A stretch of DNA of 64,000 nucleotides from Mesotaenium endlicherianum (taxonomy: Eukaryota > Streptophyta > Zygnematophyceae > Zygnematales > Mesotaeniaceae), in NCBI GenBank assembly GCA_009602735.1, contig WELA01013858.1, positions 611,066-675,065 on the forward strand. The letters are read 5' to 3'. Each line of letters begins with the position of its first letter. The stretch's first letter is position 1. The translations under genes and the position numbers were made by a program. Below the pieces are notes generated by a model. That model worked only from the letters and a program-made list of their open reading frames with translations, was not told the origin of the DNA and made no database searches. This document shows positions 35,259-44,786 of the stretch, piece by piece.

Positions 35259-38200
35259 TCCAGTCTACTGACTGTGAGGATGCTAGAGATAGTGAGTCGT
35301 CACTAGCTGCCCTCGTAGCAGGTATTATGGGTCCTGCTGAACTGGATTCACTATGCATGCCTGACAAACAGATAAAGGAGACCATCAGTAATATAGACGT
35401 CCAGAGAGTGCACACTCTGGATGCTCTTGTTCCACCTGATGTCCAACATTTCTTTGCTACGTCAGGAGAACAATGCGAAAGTCAGGAAAAGACAGTCCCC
35501 CCTATCCTACTGCATTGCATGATTGCAGGTAGGAAGGTGAGGGCATTTGTTGACGGAGGGGCGTCACATACTTTTATTCACAAGGACTTAGTTAAGCGGC
35601 TAAGGCTGCCTACTGTCACCCAAGGGAATAGAAAAATATTCCTTGGAGATGCCTCAAGTATCCCGGGAGGAGTTATAACCAAGCCTATTGAGGTCCAGTT
35701 AGGTTCTGGCATTGCAGTTCTAACTGAAACGCTTACATTTGAGGTACTCAACACTGGCTTTTATGATCTCGTGCTAGGCAGGTCCTGGCTTAATAGACAT
35801 CAAGCTGAAGTGTGTTGGAGCAGAGGTACAGTTAAAGTGAGAGGAGCCAGTGATGGGCAGACTGACTTGGCACCCACCAGTGCTCTTCCTCTTGTCCTGT
35901 GTGGATGGCAAATGAAGGAAAAGAAGAGGCTTCCAGAAGGATGCAAGTTGCTGAATGCAATGGAGTTCGTCAAAAGCTGGAACCAGAAGGAAGACAGAAT
36001 GTTCTGTCTGCTGCTAAGAGAGGTACCTCCTCAACCTGAAGAAGTGGTTGAGAAAAAGGTAAGCCCTCCGGAGCACCCTACTGCTGCAAAAATTGTTGCT
36101 CAGTACACTGATGTGTTTAACATGCCTCCAGGACTACCCCCTAAAAGGGAAGTAGATCATAGGATTGATCTATTACCTGGTAGCCAGCCACCCTGGCAAC
36201 GCACTTATGGCTTGTCTTATTTGGAGAGCGAGGAGTTGAAAACACAGATTGCAGAGCTGGAGGAAAATGGTTACATTTCTCCCAGTAAATCACCGTACGG
36301 CGCACCTATCCTATTTGTTAAGAAAAAGGATGGCAGTATGCGGATGTGTGTGGATTACAGAGCCCTGAACAGAATTACAGTAAAGAACAAGTATGCTTTA
36401 CCCAGAATCGAGGACTTACTTGATACCCTGTCTGGCGCTAAGGTGCTCAGTAAGATAGATCTCAAGAGTGGTTATCATCAAATCAGAATTGCTGAGGGGG
36501 ATGAACACAAGACTGCTTTCCGCACACGTTATGGACACTATGAGTTCAACGTGATGCCATTTGGACTGACTAATGCTCCTGCTACCTTTATGGGTGCTAT
36601 GAATGACATTTTCAGACCTTATTTGGATAAGTTTGTGCAAGTTTTCCTGGATGATATTTTAATTTTCTCTAAAGATGAAGCTCAGCACACTGAACACTTA
36701 AAGAAAGTGCTGGACACTCTGCGGAAAAATCACTTGTATGCTAAAATGAGCAAGTGTGATTTCTTTAAGGAAAGTATTGAATTCTTAGGCCACGTTGTCA
36801 GTAANNNNNNNNNNNNNNNNNNNNNNNNNNNNNNNNNNNNNNNNNNNNNNNNNNNNNNNNNNNNNNNNNNNNNNNNNNNNNNNNNNNNNNNNNNNNNNNN
36901 NNNNNNNNNNNNGAGTTGGCTAATTACTATAGGAGATTTATTGAGAATTATTCCACAAAGGCCAGTAAATTGACTGCCCTTACTAAGAAAGACATCGAGT
37001 ATGTGTGGGGGGAAGAGCAGCAGGCTGCCTTCCAGACCCTTAAAGATGCCCTTTGTTCTGCCCCAGTGCTAGCCGTGTATGACCCCAGCAAACCGGTGCA
37101 GGTGGTTACTGTTGCCTCTGATTTTGCCATGGGGGCTATTTTGTTGCAGCCTACTGACAAAACCACAAAGGATGGTAAGGTACGGCAGGAGTGGCATCCT
37201 GTGTTGTATGAGTCTATGAAATTTAATCCAGCGGAGATTAATTACTCAGTGCATGATAAAGAGCTGCTAGCTATCATTCATGTACTCAAACAGTGGAGAG
37301 CATACTTACATGGTAAAGCTTTTAAGGTGATTACAGATCATCTAGCTCTGACCCACTTTCAGAAGAAGTCCAAGCTGTCGAGGAGGGAGAACCGCTGGAG
37401 CCAGATGCTGGAGCAGTTCCAAGTCCAGATCGACTACAAACCAGGGAAGTTGAATCCTGCTGATGCACTCTCTAGAAGACCTGACTTGCAAGAAAGGAAC
37501 TTTAGTCAGCATGCTGTAGATAAAGTCCTGTGTGCACTCACTTCACTAAAGGTGAAAAAGTCCTTCCTTGAACAACTTAGGAAAGCCTACCTTTCTGACC
37601 CAACATTTGAGCCCAGCCCCACTACTGGTATGTGTCGTGCTACCGCACTCGGGTATAAGCTCAAGGGCGGGGTCTGGGTGACTGAAACCACTTCAGGCAG
37701 GCTGAAGCTGGTCATTCCTAATAACTTGGAAATAAGGTCTCTCTTACTGAGTCAAGCTCATGACAGTCTCCTGGGTGGACATTTGGGGCATGCCAAAACT
37801 GTTGGCAAATTGGCAAAATATTATCATTGGGAGGGGTTACCCCGGGAGGTCTTGAAATATGTCAAGTCCTGTGACCAGTGTCCGAGAAATAAGTCTCGGC
37901 ACACACCACCCAGAGGTCTCTTGCAACCGCTGCCCATCCCAGCTGGACGCTGGGAAACTATATCCATGGACTGGGTGGTCTCACTACCAAGAACTGCCAA
38001 TGGGCATGATTCAATACTTGTAGTCGTCAATACACTGACAAAAATGGTCATTTTTATCCCCACAATTGTCAAAGTGACTGCTCTCGAAACAGCGAGACAG
38101 TTACACAACCATGTAGTATGCCAACATGGGCTCCCTTCTAATATCATCTCAGACAGAGACTCAAAATTCACCTCTAAGTTCTGGAGAGCTTTAATGGGGT

Positions 38201-39063
38201 TAATGGGAGTCAAACAGCTGCTCAGCACAGCAAACCACCCTCAGACTGATGGGCAGACTGAAAGAACTAACCGAGTTCTGCAGGAGGTGCTGAGAGCATA
38301 TATTAACCAAAAACAAGATAATTGGGATGACCTGTTGCCTCAAATTCAGTTTGCGGTCAACAGTGCGGTGCACGCGTCAACGGGCAAAACTCCTTTTGAA
38401 CTCAGCCTGGGTAGAGTCCCTAAGTCTCCTCTAGATGTGCTAGGGGAATCTTTAACTCACCCTGAAGGGATTGACAACCCGGTCTCCCTCCAGTTAACTC
38501 AGGAGTTTGCTGACACCCTGTCAGAAGTCCAACGAAACTTGCACACGGCCCAAGAAAACCAACAAAAATACGCTAATCAACACCGTCGGGAACTGACATT
38601 TTCCAAGGGGGATTTAGTCAAACTGCATTCTCAGCACCTGTACCTCCCTGGTGTGGTCAAGAAAAAGCTTGGCCCTGTCTGGGTCGGTCCATATTCGGTG
38701 GTCCGTCGTGTCGGTCAGAATGCTTACAAACTGAACATGTCAGCTGAATACAAGGGGCACCCGGTCTTTAATGTCTCCTTCCTGGAACCGTACATCAAAG
38801 GTGATACACTGTTCACAGGTCGGTTCCCTGTCCAACCGGGACCGGTCCCCGCTGTCCGGGACGGCGACCCTGAGGAATATGAGGTCGATGAGATTTTAGA
38901 CGCTCGCTCGGTCCGTCGATCGTCTAAATATGTCATGAAATACCTCATTCGATGGAAGGGTTACGATGCCTCTGGGGACACTTGGGAGTTTAAGGACCAC
39001 TTGACCAATGCCAAAGGGGCGTTGACACGGTTCCACCTTCGGGCCGCTGGAGTCCCTCCATAA
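35240..39063 (+). CDS. pol: B2 pol (PR-RT-RH-IN-chromodomain), with assembly gap
   Basis: Protease [13 protein letters not shown] is near 35560. Reverse transcriptase has VDYRALN near 36350 and [10 protein letters not shown] near 36650. An assembly gap (36805-36912) falls at the end of RT. RNase H ([13 protein letters not shown], about 37110) follows, then the HHCC integrase zinc region (about 37760-37890), the DDE core (SMDWVVSLP at 37965, SDRDSKF at 38150, [11 protein letters not shown] at 38235) and the chromodomain ([10 protein letters not shown], then LIRWKGYD, 38880-39010). It is longer after the integrase core than A pol, with a [16 protein letters not shown]-type linker. Whether it is whole cannot be judged across the gap. 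Confidence 0.9.
36805..36912. other. Assembly gap (108 N)
   Basis: A run of undetermined bases within the B2 RT-RNase H region. B1 at about 24230-24340 covers the equivalent stretch. Confidence 0.99.
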
Positions 39064-39330
39064 CTGTCATTTCAGTTGACACGGGAAGGTGACAGGCGGT
39101 CCTGTCTCCATTTAAGTTGGAGGGGAAAATATATGACAGTTAGTGAGCGAGAGCGATAAAAACACACTCATACGTTTATGTGTAGCGCATCGCAACTACG
39201 TCAACTTTTAGCAATCATCCTGTAAGGTAAACAGCAGCGAAGCCACTATACTAAATACTAACATACTTCCTGCAATCCCTATGACAAAGGTCCATATCCT
39301 ACTAACTTGTGCCCTGGTTACATGTGCAGG
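39064..39330 (+). promoter_or_regulatory. B2 pol-ORF3 spacer with branch point and 3' splice-site signals
   Basis: After the pol stop there are about 265 non-coding bases. At 39300-39306 stands TACTAAC, a perfect match to the branch-point consensus, and CATGTGCAG ends at 39329, one base before the ORF3 ATG (39331). The reverse-complement equivalents are present in B1 near 21707-21740. A donor-like ATG/GTAAGG is at 33780-33788 and conserved in B1 (27366). The arrangement suggests a spliced subgenomic mRNA for the third ORF, as reported for env-like ORFs of some plant Ty3 elements. No transcript evidence is available here. Confidence 0.55.
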
Positions 39331-41022
39331 ATGGCGCCCACCACACAAAAGGAGGACAGAAAGCGCAAGGCAGAAGAAGCCAGGAGGACAATGGAGCAAT
39401 ACCAGAAGGAGCTGGCGGCGACGTCCCTCACCAGGAGAGAACAAGAAAGGGTCCGCAAACAACAAGAGGCGGCAGAAGAGGCACAGAGGAAGAAGGATCA
39501 GGAAGCGGAAAACCTCAGGAAGGCTGAGGAGGAGAGACAGAAGAAACAGCAAGAAGAAGCGGCAGCGGCAGAAGAGGAGAAAAGAAAAAAGATTGAAGCG
39601 GACAGACAGAAGAGCTTGGCCACTTACAGGTATACTGTGGTGGGTGGCCAAAACTTCGATAACCTGAAGGAAGCATTGCTGGCAGCCCAGGAGATCAACA
39701 GGCTGGAACAGACAACACTGCTACAGAAGGAAGGAGCTACAGCACTGGACAGGTACATCGAGACACACACCGGCGTGGTCCTTTACGAAGATTATGCTAA
39801 GATGGTGGGCTATACAGCAGAGCAGGCCCGGTATCTCGCAGATGATTCAGAGGACAAGCCGGTCCCCATACCGGGAATAGTGGGAGATCAGAGACTCATC
39901 CGGATGGTGAGCATGCGGCCCGATAGCTTTAAGGATACGGTATTCTACCTCACACTCCTGCCAGCTTACAATGAAGTTGAGAGAAGGAGCTGGGAGTACT
40001 TGGCCAGGGAAGCAGGACAGCAGATTTTCTCTCCCCACTGGTTCCCGTGTAAATTGAGGAAGGCTGAGCACGGACCCCAGTACTACGAGCAGCCAACAGA
40101 CTGGAGGTGGATGACCGTCACAAATAAGAAGCAGGAGTGTGACCGAGCCCAACCGGATGACTTCCACTATGGCCTAGACGGCTATCTCATCCTACCACCT
40201 CACATTGCCCCTTGGGACCCCAGGCTGAATGGATGCCTAAGCAATATGAATGCAGAGACCAAGGAACATAGGAGGAGGGGAAGAGACTACTTCTCTAAGG
40301 GAAAGCATGCCTTTGTCAAATGGGCAAAGAATGCAGGCCGGATAGATATCAGTAGGCTGAAGGCCAAGCAACCTCCAGCGCGCCCTAAGAAAGGGAGGTC
40401 GGTAGACTACTCCATGTCTACTAGGGAGCAGGACGACTTAGTGGACGAGACCCCTACTCTCTCCGAGGAGGAGGATGAGGAGGATGAGGAAGAAGAACAG
40501 GGCAGAGGAGAAGCATCAGCAGCAGGTACTCAGGATACCCAGGGACAGGCAGGGGCGCCCCCTAAAGAACCACGATCAGGTATTTGGAATGTGATCCCCG
40601 TTATGGCGACAACTGGACCCCGCGTTCGCTCCCCCAGTCCACCCGCCCAAGCAGGGAAAGAAGCTGATCTGACTGTACTGGGCAGCAGACACAGGAAAAA
40701 ATCCCCAGAGGACAGGGGTGCCAGAAGAGGGACACGCGGGTGGGCCAGAGGTATGCCAGCCTCCCCCTCCGCTCAGGGGCATGTACCTCTAGCCAATGTA
40801 TTTCAGCATCCTACTGGAATGCCTGTCTATGTGGGGATCAACACCCAAGTGGTTGAAGAGCAGGCTACCATCCTTCGTTCTCCTCGAGGTCCAACTTTAG
40901 AGCAAACAGGGTTCTTTAGAAGGCCAGCTGACAGACCTAGAGGGCTGTCCAGATCTAGGTCCAGATCTCCGTCTCCTGACCCTGAAGCCCCAGGAAAACA
41001 ACCCCTTAAGGTGACAGGCTGA
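39331..41022 (+). CDS. B2 third ORF, unknown function, in env position
   Basis: 563 residues starting MAPTTQKED; an in-frame ATG 24 bases upstream is disfavoured because it precedes the predicted splice acceptor. Residues 5-95 are an almost continuous Glu/Lys/Arg/Gln-rich helix, likely a coiled coil. Residues 97-345 look globular with many aromatics (YEDYAKMVGYTAEQARYL, WEYLAREAGQQIFSPHWFPC, DWRWMTVTNKKQECDR, YLILPPHIAPWDPRL). Residues 379-390 are acidic. The tail is Pro/Ser/Arg-rich with SRSRSRSPSPD near 545. No signal peptide or membrane segment is visible, so it is not an obvious envelope glycoprotein. The frame is open throughout, and a decayed copy exists in B1. I do not recognise the family; nuclear, RNA-binding or particle roles are only guesses. 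Confidence 0.88.
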   Translation: MAPTTQKEDRKRKAEEARRTMEQYQKELAATSLTRREQERVRKQQEAAEEAQRKKDQEAENLRKAEEERQKKQQEEAAAAEEEKRKKIEADRQKSLATYRYTVVGGQNFDNLKEALLAAQEINRLEQTTLLQKEGATALDRYIETHTGVVLYEDYAKMVGYTAEQARYLADDSEDKPVPIPGIVGDQRLIRMVSMRPDSFKDTVFYLTLLPAYNEVERRSWEYLAREAGQQIFSPHWFPCKLRKAEHGPQYYEQPTDWRWMTVTNKKQECDRAQPDDFHYGLDGYLILPPHIAPWDPRLNGCLSNMNAETKEHRRRGRDYFSKGKHAFVKWAKNAGRIDISRLKAKQPPARPKKGRSVDYSMSTREQDDLVDETPTLSEEEDEEDEEEEQGRGEASAAGTQDTQGQAGAPPKEPRSGIWNVIPVMATTGPRVRSPSPPAQAGKEADLTVLGSRHRKKSPEDRGARRGTRGWARGMPASPSAQGHVPLANVFQHPTGMPVYVGINTQVVEEQATILRSPRGPTLEQTGFFRRPADRPRGLSRSRSRSPSPDPEAPGKQPLKVTG

Positions 41023-41121
41023 AAAGACAGTCAGTAGGGGAGGCTGGTCAGGGTCAGTTCCTCTATTTAAGGCTTTGCAGTATAATGGTGTCGAGGCGAC
41101 AACAAGTTAAGTTGGAGGGAT
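41023..41121 (+). other. B2 3' untranslated region and polypurine tract
   Basis: A short tail after the third ORF with GTGTCGAGGCGACAAC (41088-41103), a version of the GTCGAGGACG-like motif found before the PPT in other families, followed by GTTGGAGGGAT adjacent to the 3' LTR. Confidence 0.75.
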
Positions 41122-41827
41122 TGTAATGAAGCAGTATATTAGTGGATATAATATTATTTTAAATATAATAGTTAATTAAGTTCAGCCTGCTGAACTTTAG
41201 TTAATAGTCAGTCTGCTGGACTCTACATAATTATCAGTTTAATGACTCAACCGGAAGCAGCAGGCTGAAGTCCACATAAGTCAGCTTGCTGACCCATTCT
41301 TTGACAGCCAGCTGACTTCCGTACTCGGTAGCAGCGAACTGCCTTGATATACACCTAAGTACGATATGCTGGAGGAATGGCCAGATGACATCCCTATGAT
41401 GGATGGCTATTCGGAATGATGGGAGATGGCAGTGGATTTGGTTCACCGAGGTCCTACCAACGTGGTTAACTCCCGGGTAGGCGGTGCCATCGCACTGACC
41501 GTTGAACAGTAAACTCATTCCATGTACATATGCTAGGCATTGCTCTCGAGTTCGGCATTCAGAAACGAGGCCAACTCTCTTGTACAGCTTACTGAGAGAG
41601 ATCTGAATCCAAGGCGAGAAGCCATTGATACGCACTGTCTTCTAACCTTGCTTATGTATGAGTTTACTGATTTGCATTGNGGATGCTAGTTTACTCTCAT
41701 TTCACTGGCGAGTATTATTCACTGCTAGTGCGTTGTCCTTTTGCCGTTAAAACAGTTAACGGAAAATACCATAAAGATTACTTGCTGATATAAAGATCTT
41801 TATTAGTTGTTAAGTCGATTCATTTCA
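41122..41827 (+). repeat. B2 3' LTR
   Basis: 706 bp, TGTAATGAAG...GATTCATTTCA, followed by AATAT. An isolated N occurs at 41680. It is very similar to the 5' LTR by eye. Confidence 0.93.
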
Positions 41828-41832
41828 AATAT

Positions 41833-42160
41833 ACACTTCAGGCTTAGGCGCACGCACTCCCGATGCGGGTGGAATAACTGGTTGCACCACTGGGTTAACA
41901 TGAATTGGTGGTACAACGGGTGCAGGTGCCGAACTCGTCAAAGCGGCATTTCCAACAACAACTCGCACCATCCTCTCCACCTCCGCGCGCATATTTTGTT
42001 GAAATTGGGCGTAGACTTCTCCTCCAATTACATTTGCCATTTGCCTGAGCATCGCCTGCATCTCTTGTTGCTCTCTAGTCATCGTTGGTGCTGCCTGCTG
42101 CCGCGCGCGCTCAACATGCTCGACATGTTCACCTCCTCCAGCTGCCGGCTGCGACTCCAT
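41833..42160 (-). pseudogene. Element C gag, N-terminal part
   Basis: Reverse-strand start at 42160 (MESQPAAGGGEHVEHVERAR), with a Gln/Met-rich helical stretch and a Pro/Val-rich linker ending KPEVY at the B2 insertion site. It lies 24 bases inside the primer-site complement (42184-42195). Confidence 0.85.
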
Positions 42161-42197
42161 AATACAATATGCAAACTAGCCCAGCTCCGATACCAGA

Positions 42198-42938
42198 TGA
42201 AAGGGGCAGAGTGCCCTTGTGGAAGCGTAGTGACTCACGAGGAAAAGAACTAGTTGCAATCATACTAAAGAGTGCAGCGGCATATCACTAAGAAAGCTTA
42301 GAAAAATTACTCAATATTTTGAGTAGCAAGAAACTGCTCACGAATGAACTAGGATGAAAGGCCTTGTCATTACAAACTCGTAGAAATTTACAGAAGTGAA
42401 AGTTGCCAAGAAATGAAGAAGTTATGCCTATTTATAATATGCCTAAGAGCTCCTCTCTAGGAGGAAGCAACGGATTTTCCTAAGTGTTCGTCAAATTGTC
42501 CCTTCCAAACTATTCGTGAGTAAGCCTGATCAGTCTAATCTGACGTGTCGGGCCAAATTGACGTCCACATACATGCATTGACATTAGTAGAGTATTCTAT
42601 CTTAGACGCGCTAGGCTAAACCGAAACTTCTAGGTAAATCGACCTAGTCGGCACTCCGCGTCAGCCGAACTTACGTGGAGGTTCGAGTTCATTCTAACGG
42701 GCCAGATTGCTCGTCGCTGTCGGTCAATCCGACGGTCGCGCTCACCGCGAATTAAGGACAGTTGTCAACCGACCTCAAAACTAATCAAACTTCAGAAATC
42801 CATAACTCTCTCAATACTTGACCAAATTCGATGAACTTTATATCAAAATAACCACAAAAATGCACTCTATACTACTACACAATTAAAACATACTTTCATG
42901 AAACTCAAAAATGCACTTCATAAACCTATGACCTTACA
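42198..42938 (-). repeat. Element C 5' LTR
   Basis: 741 bp, on the + strand TGAAAGGGGCAGAG...GACCTTACA. The reverse strand has a TATAAATAGG-type box near 42427-42437. CATGC (42939-42943) is the target duplication of C. Confidence 0.93.
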
Positions 42939-42943
42939 CATGC

Positions 42944-42965
42944 TTGCTAAGTCCCCGATTGTCTA
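42944..42965 (-). other. Sliver of element D between C and A3
   Basis: 22 bases of D internal sequence remain between the CATGC duplication of C and the A3 LTR. The last five, GTCTA, are the A3 target duplication. Two independent insertions thus landed about 22 bp apart in D. Confidence 0.85.
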
Positions 42966-43468
42966 TGTCGTGATTTGAGTTATTATATATTAGTTCGCAT
43001 ATATTTTAATGTTTTCAAATATATTTGGAGTAGTATTGTGTGGAGTCAAGTGTGAATAGGTACTCTAGTAACTTGGTTCATGTCCTTTGAACCTTCCAAG
43101 GCATTTTCGAAGTTAGAGGAAAGACCTAGAAGAACTCCATGTGGCAAAAGTCAGATGTGCCATTTTTAGGTCAAAAGGACATGTGTACATTATTCTAGAA
43201 AGAGGTGGCAAGTTTTGGGATGTGTTGGGTGCCAACACATCAACATACACCTTCCTAGAAATTACTTATGTAGCAAGTATATAAACAAGAGCTAGAACAT
43301 AGAAAGACATTCCAGAATCACTCTTGTACTTGCCAAAATCCAGAAATATATTAACTTTCAAGAAGCCATCTCTCTTTCAAGAAGCTACCACTTGTGTTCA
43401 AAGATCCTTGTCTTGAATAGATAAAGTATTCTGTTTTACTAAGTACTTTATCTATCTGTTTCACTACA
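42966..43468 (+). repeat. A3 5' LTR
   Basis: 503 bp, starting TGTCGTGATT rather than TGTAGTGATT. TATATAAA at 43278-43285. The primer site follows. Confidence 0.95.
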
Positions 43469-43505
43469 GTGGTATCGGAGCTAGGCACTTTGGTAGCACA
43501 AGAAG

Positions 43506-44786
43506 ATGGCCGATCCTCAAGACCAACAGCAAGCTTTCGAAGGAAGCCCTTCCTCTCCAAGACACCCTCCTCCAGCGCCGATGGGAGAGCCCACTCAAGA
43601 AAATCTGCAACAACAAGAAGCACCACAAGGAGGAGCACACCCTCCTCCAGCGTCGATGGGAGAGCCTACTCAAGGAAATCTCCAACAACAAGAAGCACCA
43701 CAAGGAGGAGCACCGTCAAATCCCGTGGCAGCCGCTATAGCAAAGTTGACCCCACCACAAGGAGTTCCCGCAAATGAGTGGGCAGCCTTCCTAATGACCG
43801 TCCACAACCAAGTGGGCTTGGCCACCTATGAAGCAACCGTGCAAGCGTCAAGAGAAGCTATGGCTGCCATGGTTGCCCCTATTGCGAGCAATGCTCAAAA
43901 TCCAGCCCCGGCTCAAGCGCCTCCACAAGAGCCAACGAGAGCAAGGAAACTCATCAAGCCCGGCAAACCCGACACTTTCAACCCCGGGAAAGGTGCCAAC
44001 CTGAATTTATGGCTCTACCAAGTGGAGACGTACCTCGCATTCCTTGAAGTACCCGAGGAGGACTACGTTCCCTTTGCCGTTACCTTACTTAGAGGAGCAG
44101 CAACATCATGGTGGCGTAACTATCAAGCGGCTATATATCAAGCTATGGCGCACCCCATGCTCGGCCAAGAGCCCCCACCATCATATGCAAGATGGGCAGA
44201 TTTTCGTGAGGCCCTCAAGAAGCAATTCATGCCCATCAATGCGGAGAAGATTGCCCGAGGAAAGCTCCACCATCTCAAGCAAACGACGTCCGTTCAAGAG
44301 TATACATCCAGATTTCACGCCCTCACTCTTGAGATCCCCAACATGTCTCTCGAGGAGAAGATTGACCGCTACATCTTTGGCCTCAAACCCAAGGTGGCAA
44401 AGGAAGTGGAGTTACGCGACTTGACGGACTTCTCAAAGATCATTGAAGTGGCCCAAAAGGTGGATACCTTGGATTTCAAGCACTCCGTGCCTTCATCTTC
44501 ACGGGTACCGACGACGCGGGTGTACGCAGCCCCTTCCACATCCGAATCTGGACCCACACCCATGGAAATCGGAGTTATTAAAAGGGACCCCGCGGCTGCC
44601 CGGAAGAGTGGAAGACCCTCCAATGACACTTATGATGCAAGAAACCAGCAAGGAGTGAAAGCAAGACTCTCCCCGGCTGAAAAAGAAGCTCTCATGACGG
44701 CTGGACTATGCTTTTATTGCAAGGAAAAGGGCCATCGTGCACTTTCATGCCCCAAAAAGTTGTCAAAAAACGGACAGCGCCGGTAG
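43506..44786 (+). CDS. gag: A3 gag polyprotein
   Basis: 426 residues with the same layout as A2 gag: two 25-residue N-terminal repeats (GATGGGA markers at 43580 and 43655), a central Gag domain, the CCHC knuckle [14 protein letters not shown], and a slippery A AAA AAC at 44765-44771 before the stop. It is practically identical to A2 gag. It looks whole. Confidence 0.94.
   Translation: MADPQDQQQAFEGSPSSPRHPPPAPMGEPTQENLQQQEAPQGGAHPPPASMGEPTQGNLQQQEAPQGGAPSNPVAAAIAKLTPPQGVPANEWAAFLMTVHNQVGLATYEATVQASREAMAAMVAPIASNAQNPAPAQAPPQEPTRARKLIKPGKPDTFNPGKGANLNLWLYQVETYLAFLEVPEEDYVPFAVTLLRGAATSWWRNYQAAIYQAMAHPMLGQEPPPSYARWADFREALKKQFMPINAEKIARGKLHHLKQTTSVQEYTSRFHALTLEIPNMSLEEKIDRYIFGLKPKVAKEVELRDLTDFSKIIEVAQKVDTLDFKHSVPSSSRVPTTRVYAAPSTSESGPTPMEIGVIKRDPAAARKSGRPSNDTYDARNQQGVKARLSPAEKEALMTAGLCFYCKEKGHRALSCPKKLSKNGQRR

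Larger units (their letters stand above)
33026..41827 (+). mobile_element. Element B2: Ty3/gypsy chromovirus with third ORF, forward strand
   Basis: LTRs are 33026-33745 and 41122-41827. The target duplication AATAT is at 33021-33025 and 41828-41832, within the gag of C. The primer site TGGTATCGGAGC is at 33747-33758 and the polypurine tract GTTGGAGGGAT at 41111-41121. The order is gag, pol, third ORF. The 8.8-kb length is long for a chromovirus because of the third ORF. It is lightly broken, with about two or three breaks apart from an assembly gap, and better preserved than B1. Confidence 0.94.
6282..42938 (-). mobile_element. Element C: Ty3/gypsy chromovirus, reverse strand, interrupted by B1 and B2
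   Basis: The 5' LTR is at 42198-42938. The 3' LTR is split: 6282-6295 and 28127-28846. The target duplication CATGC lies at 6277-6281 and 42939-42943. Removing B1 (6296-28121, plus its duplicated CAGAG) and B2 (33026-41827, plus AATAT) leaves about 6.0 kb, a normal Ty3/gypsy size. Gag starts at 42160 and continues at 33020-32431. Pol occupies 32515 down to about 28890 with protease, RT, RNase H, integrase and a chromodomain-like end. The primer site complement is at 42184-42195. It is broken, with roughly half a dozen breaks. C is itself inserted in D. Confidence 0.92.

Noticed and set aside
39331-41022. Calling the third ORF an envelope glycoprotein
   Set aside because: Position fits, but no signal peptide, transmembrane segment or fusion-like region is visible; the composition suggests a soluble, partly disordered protein.
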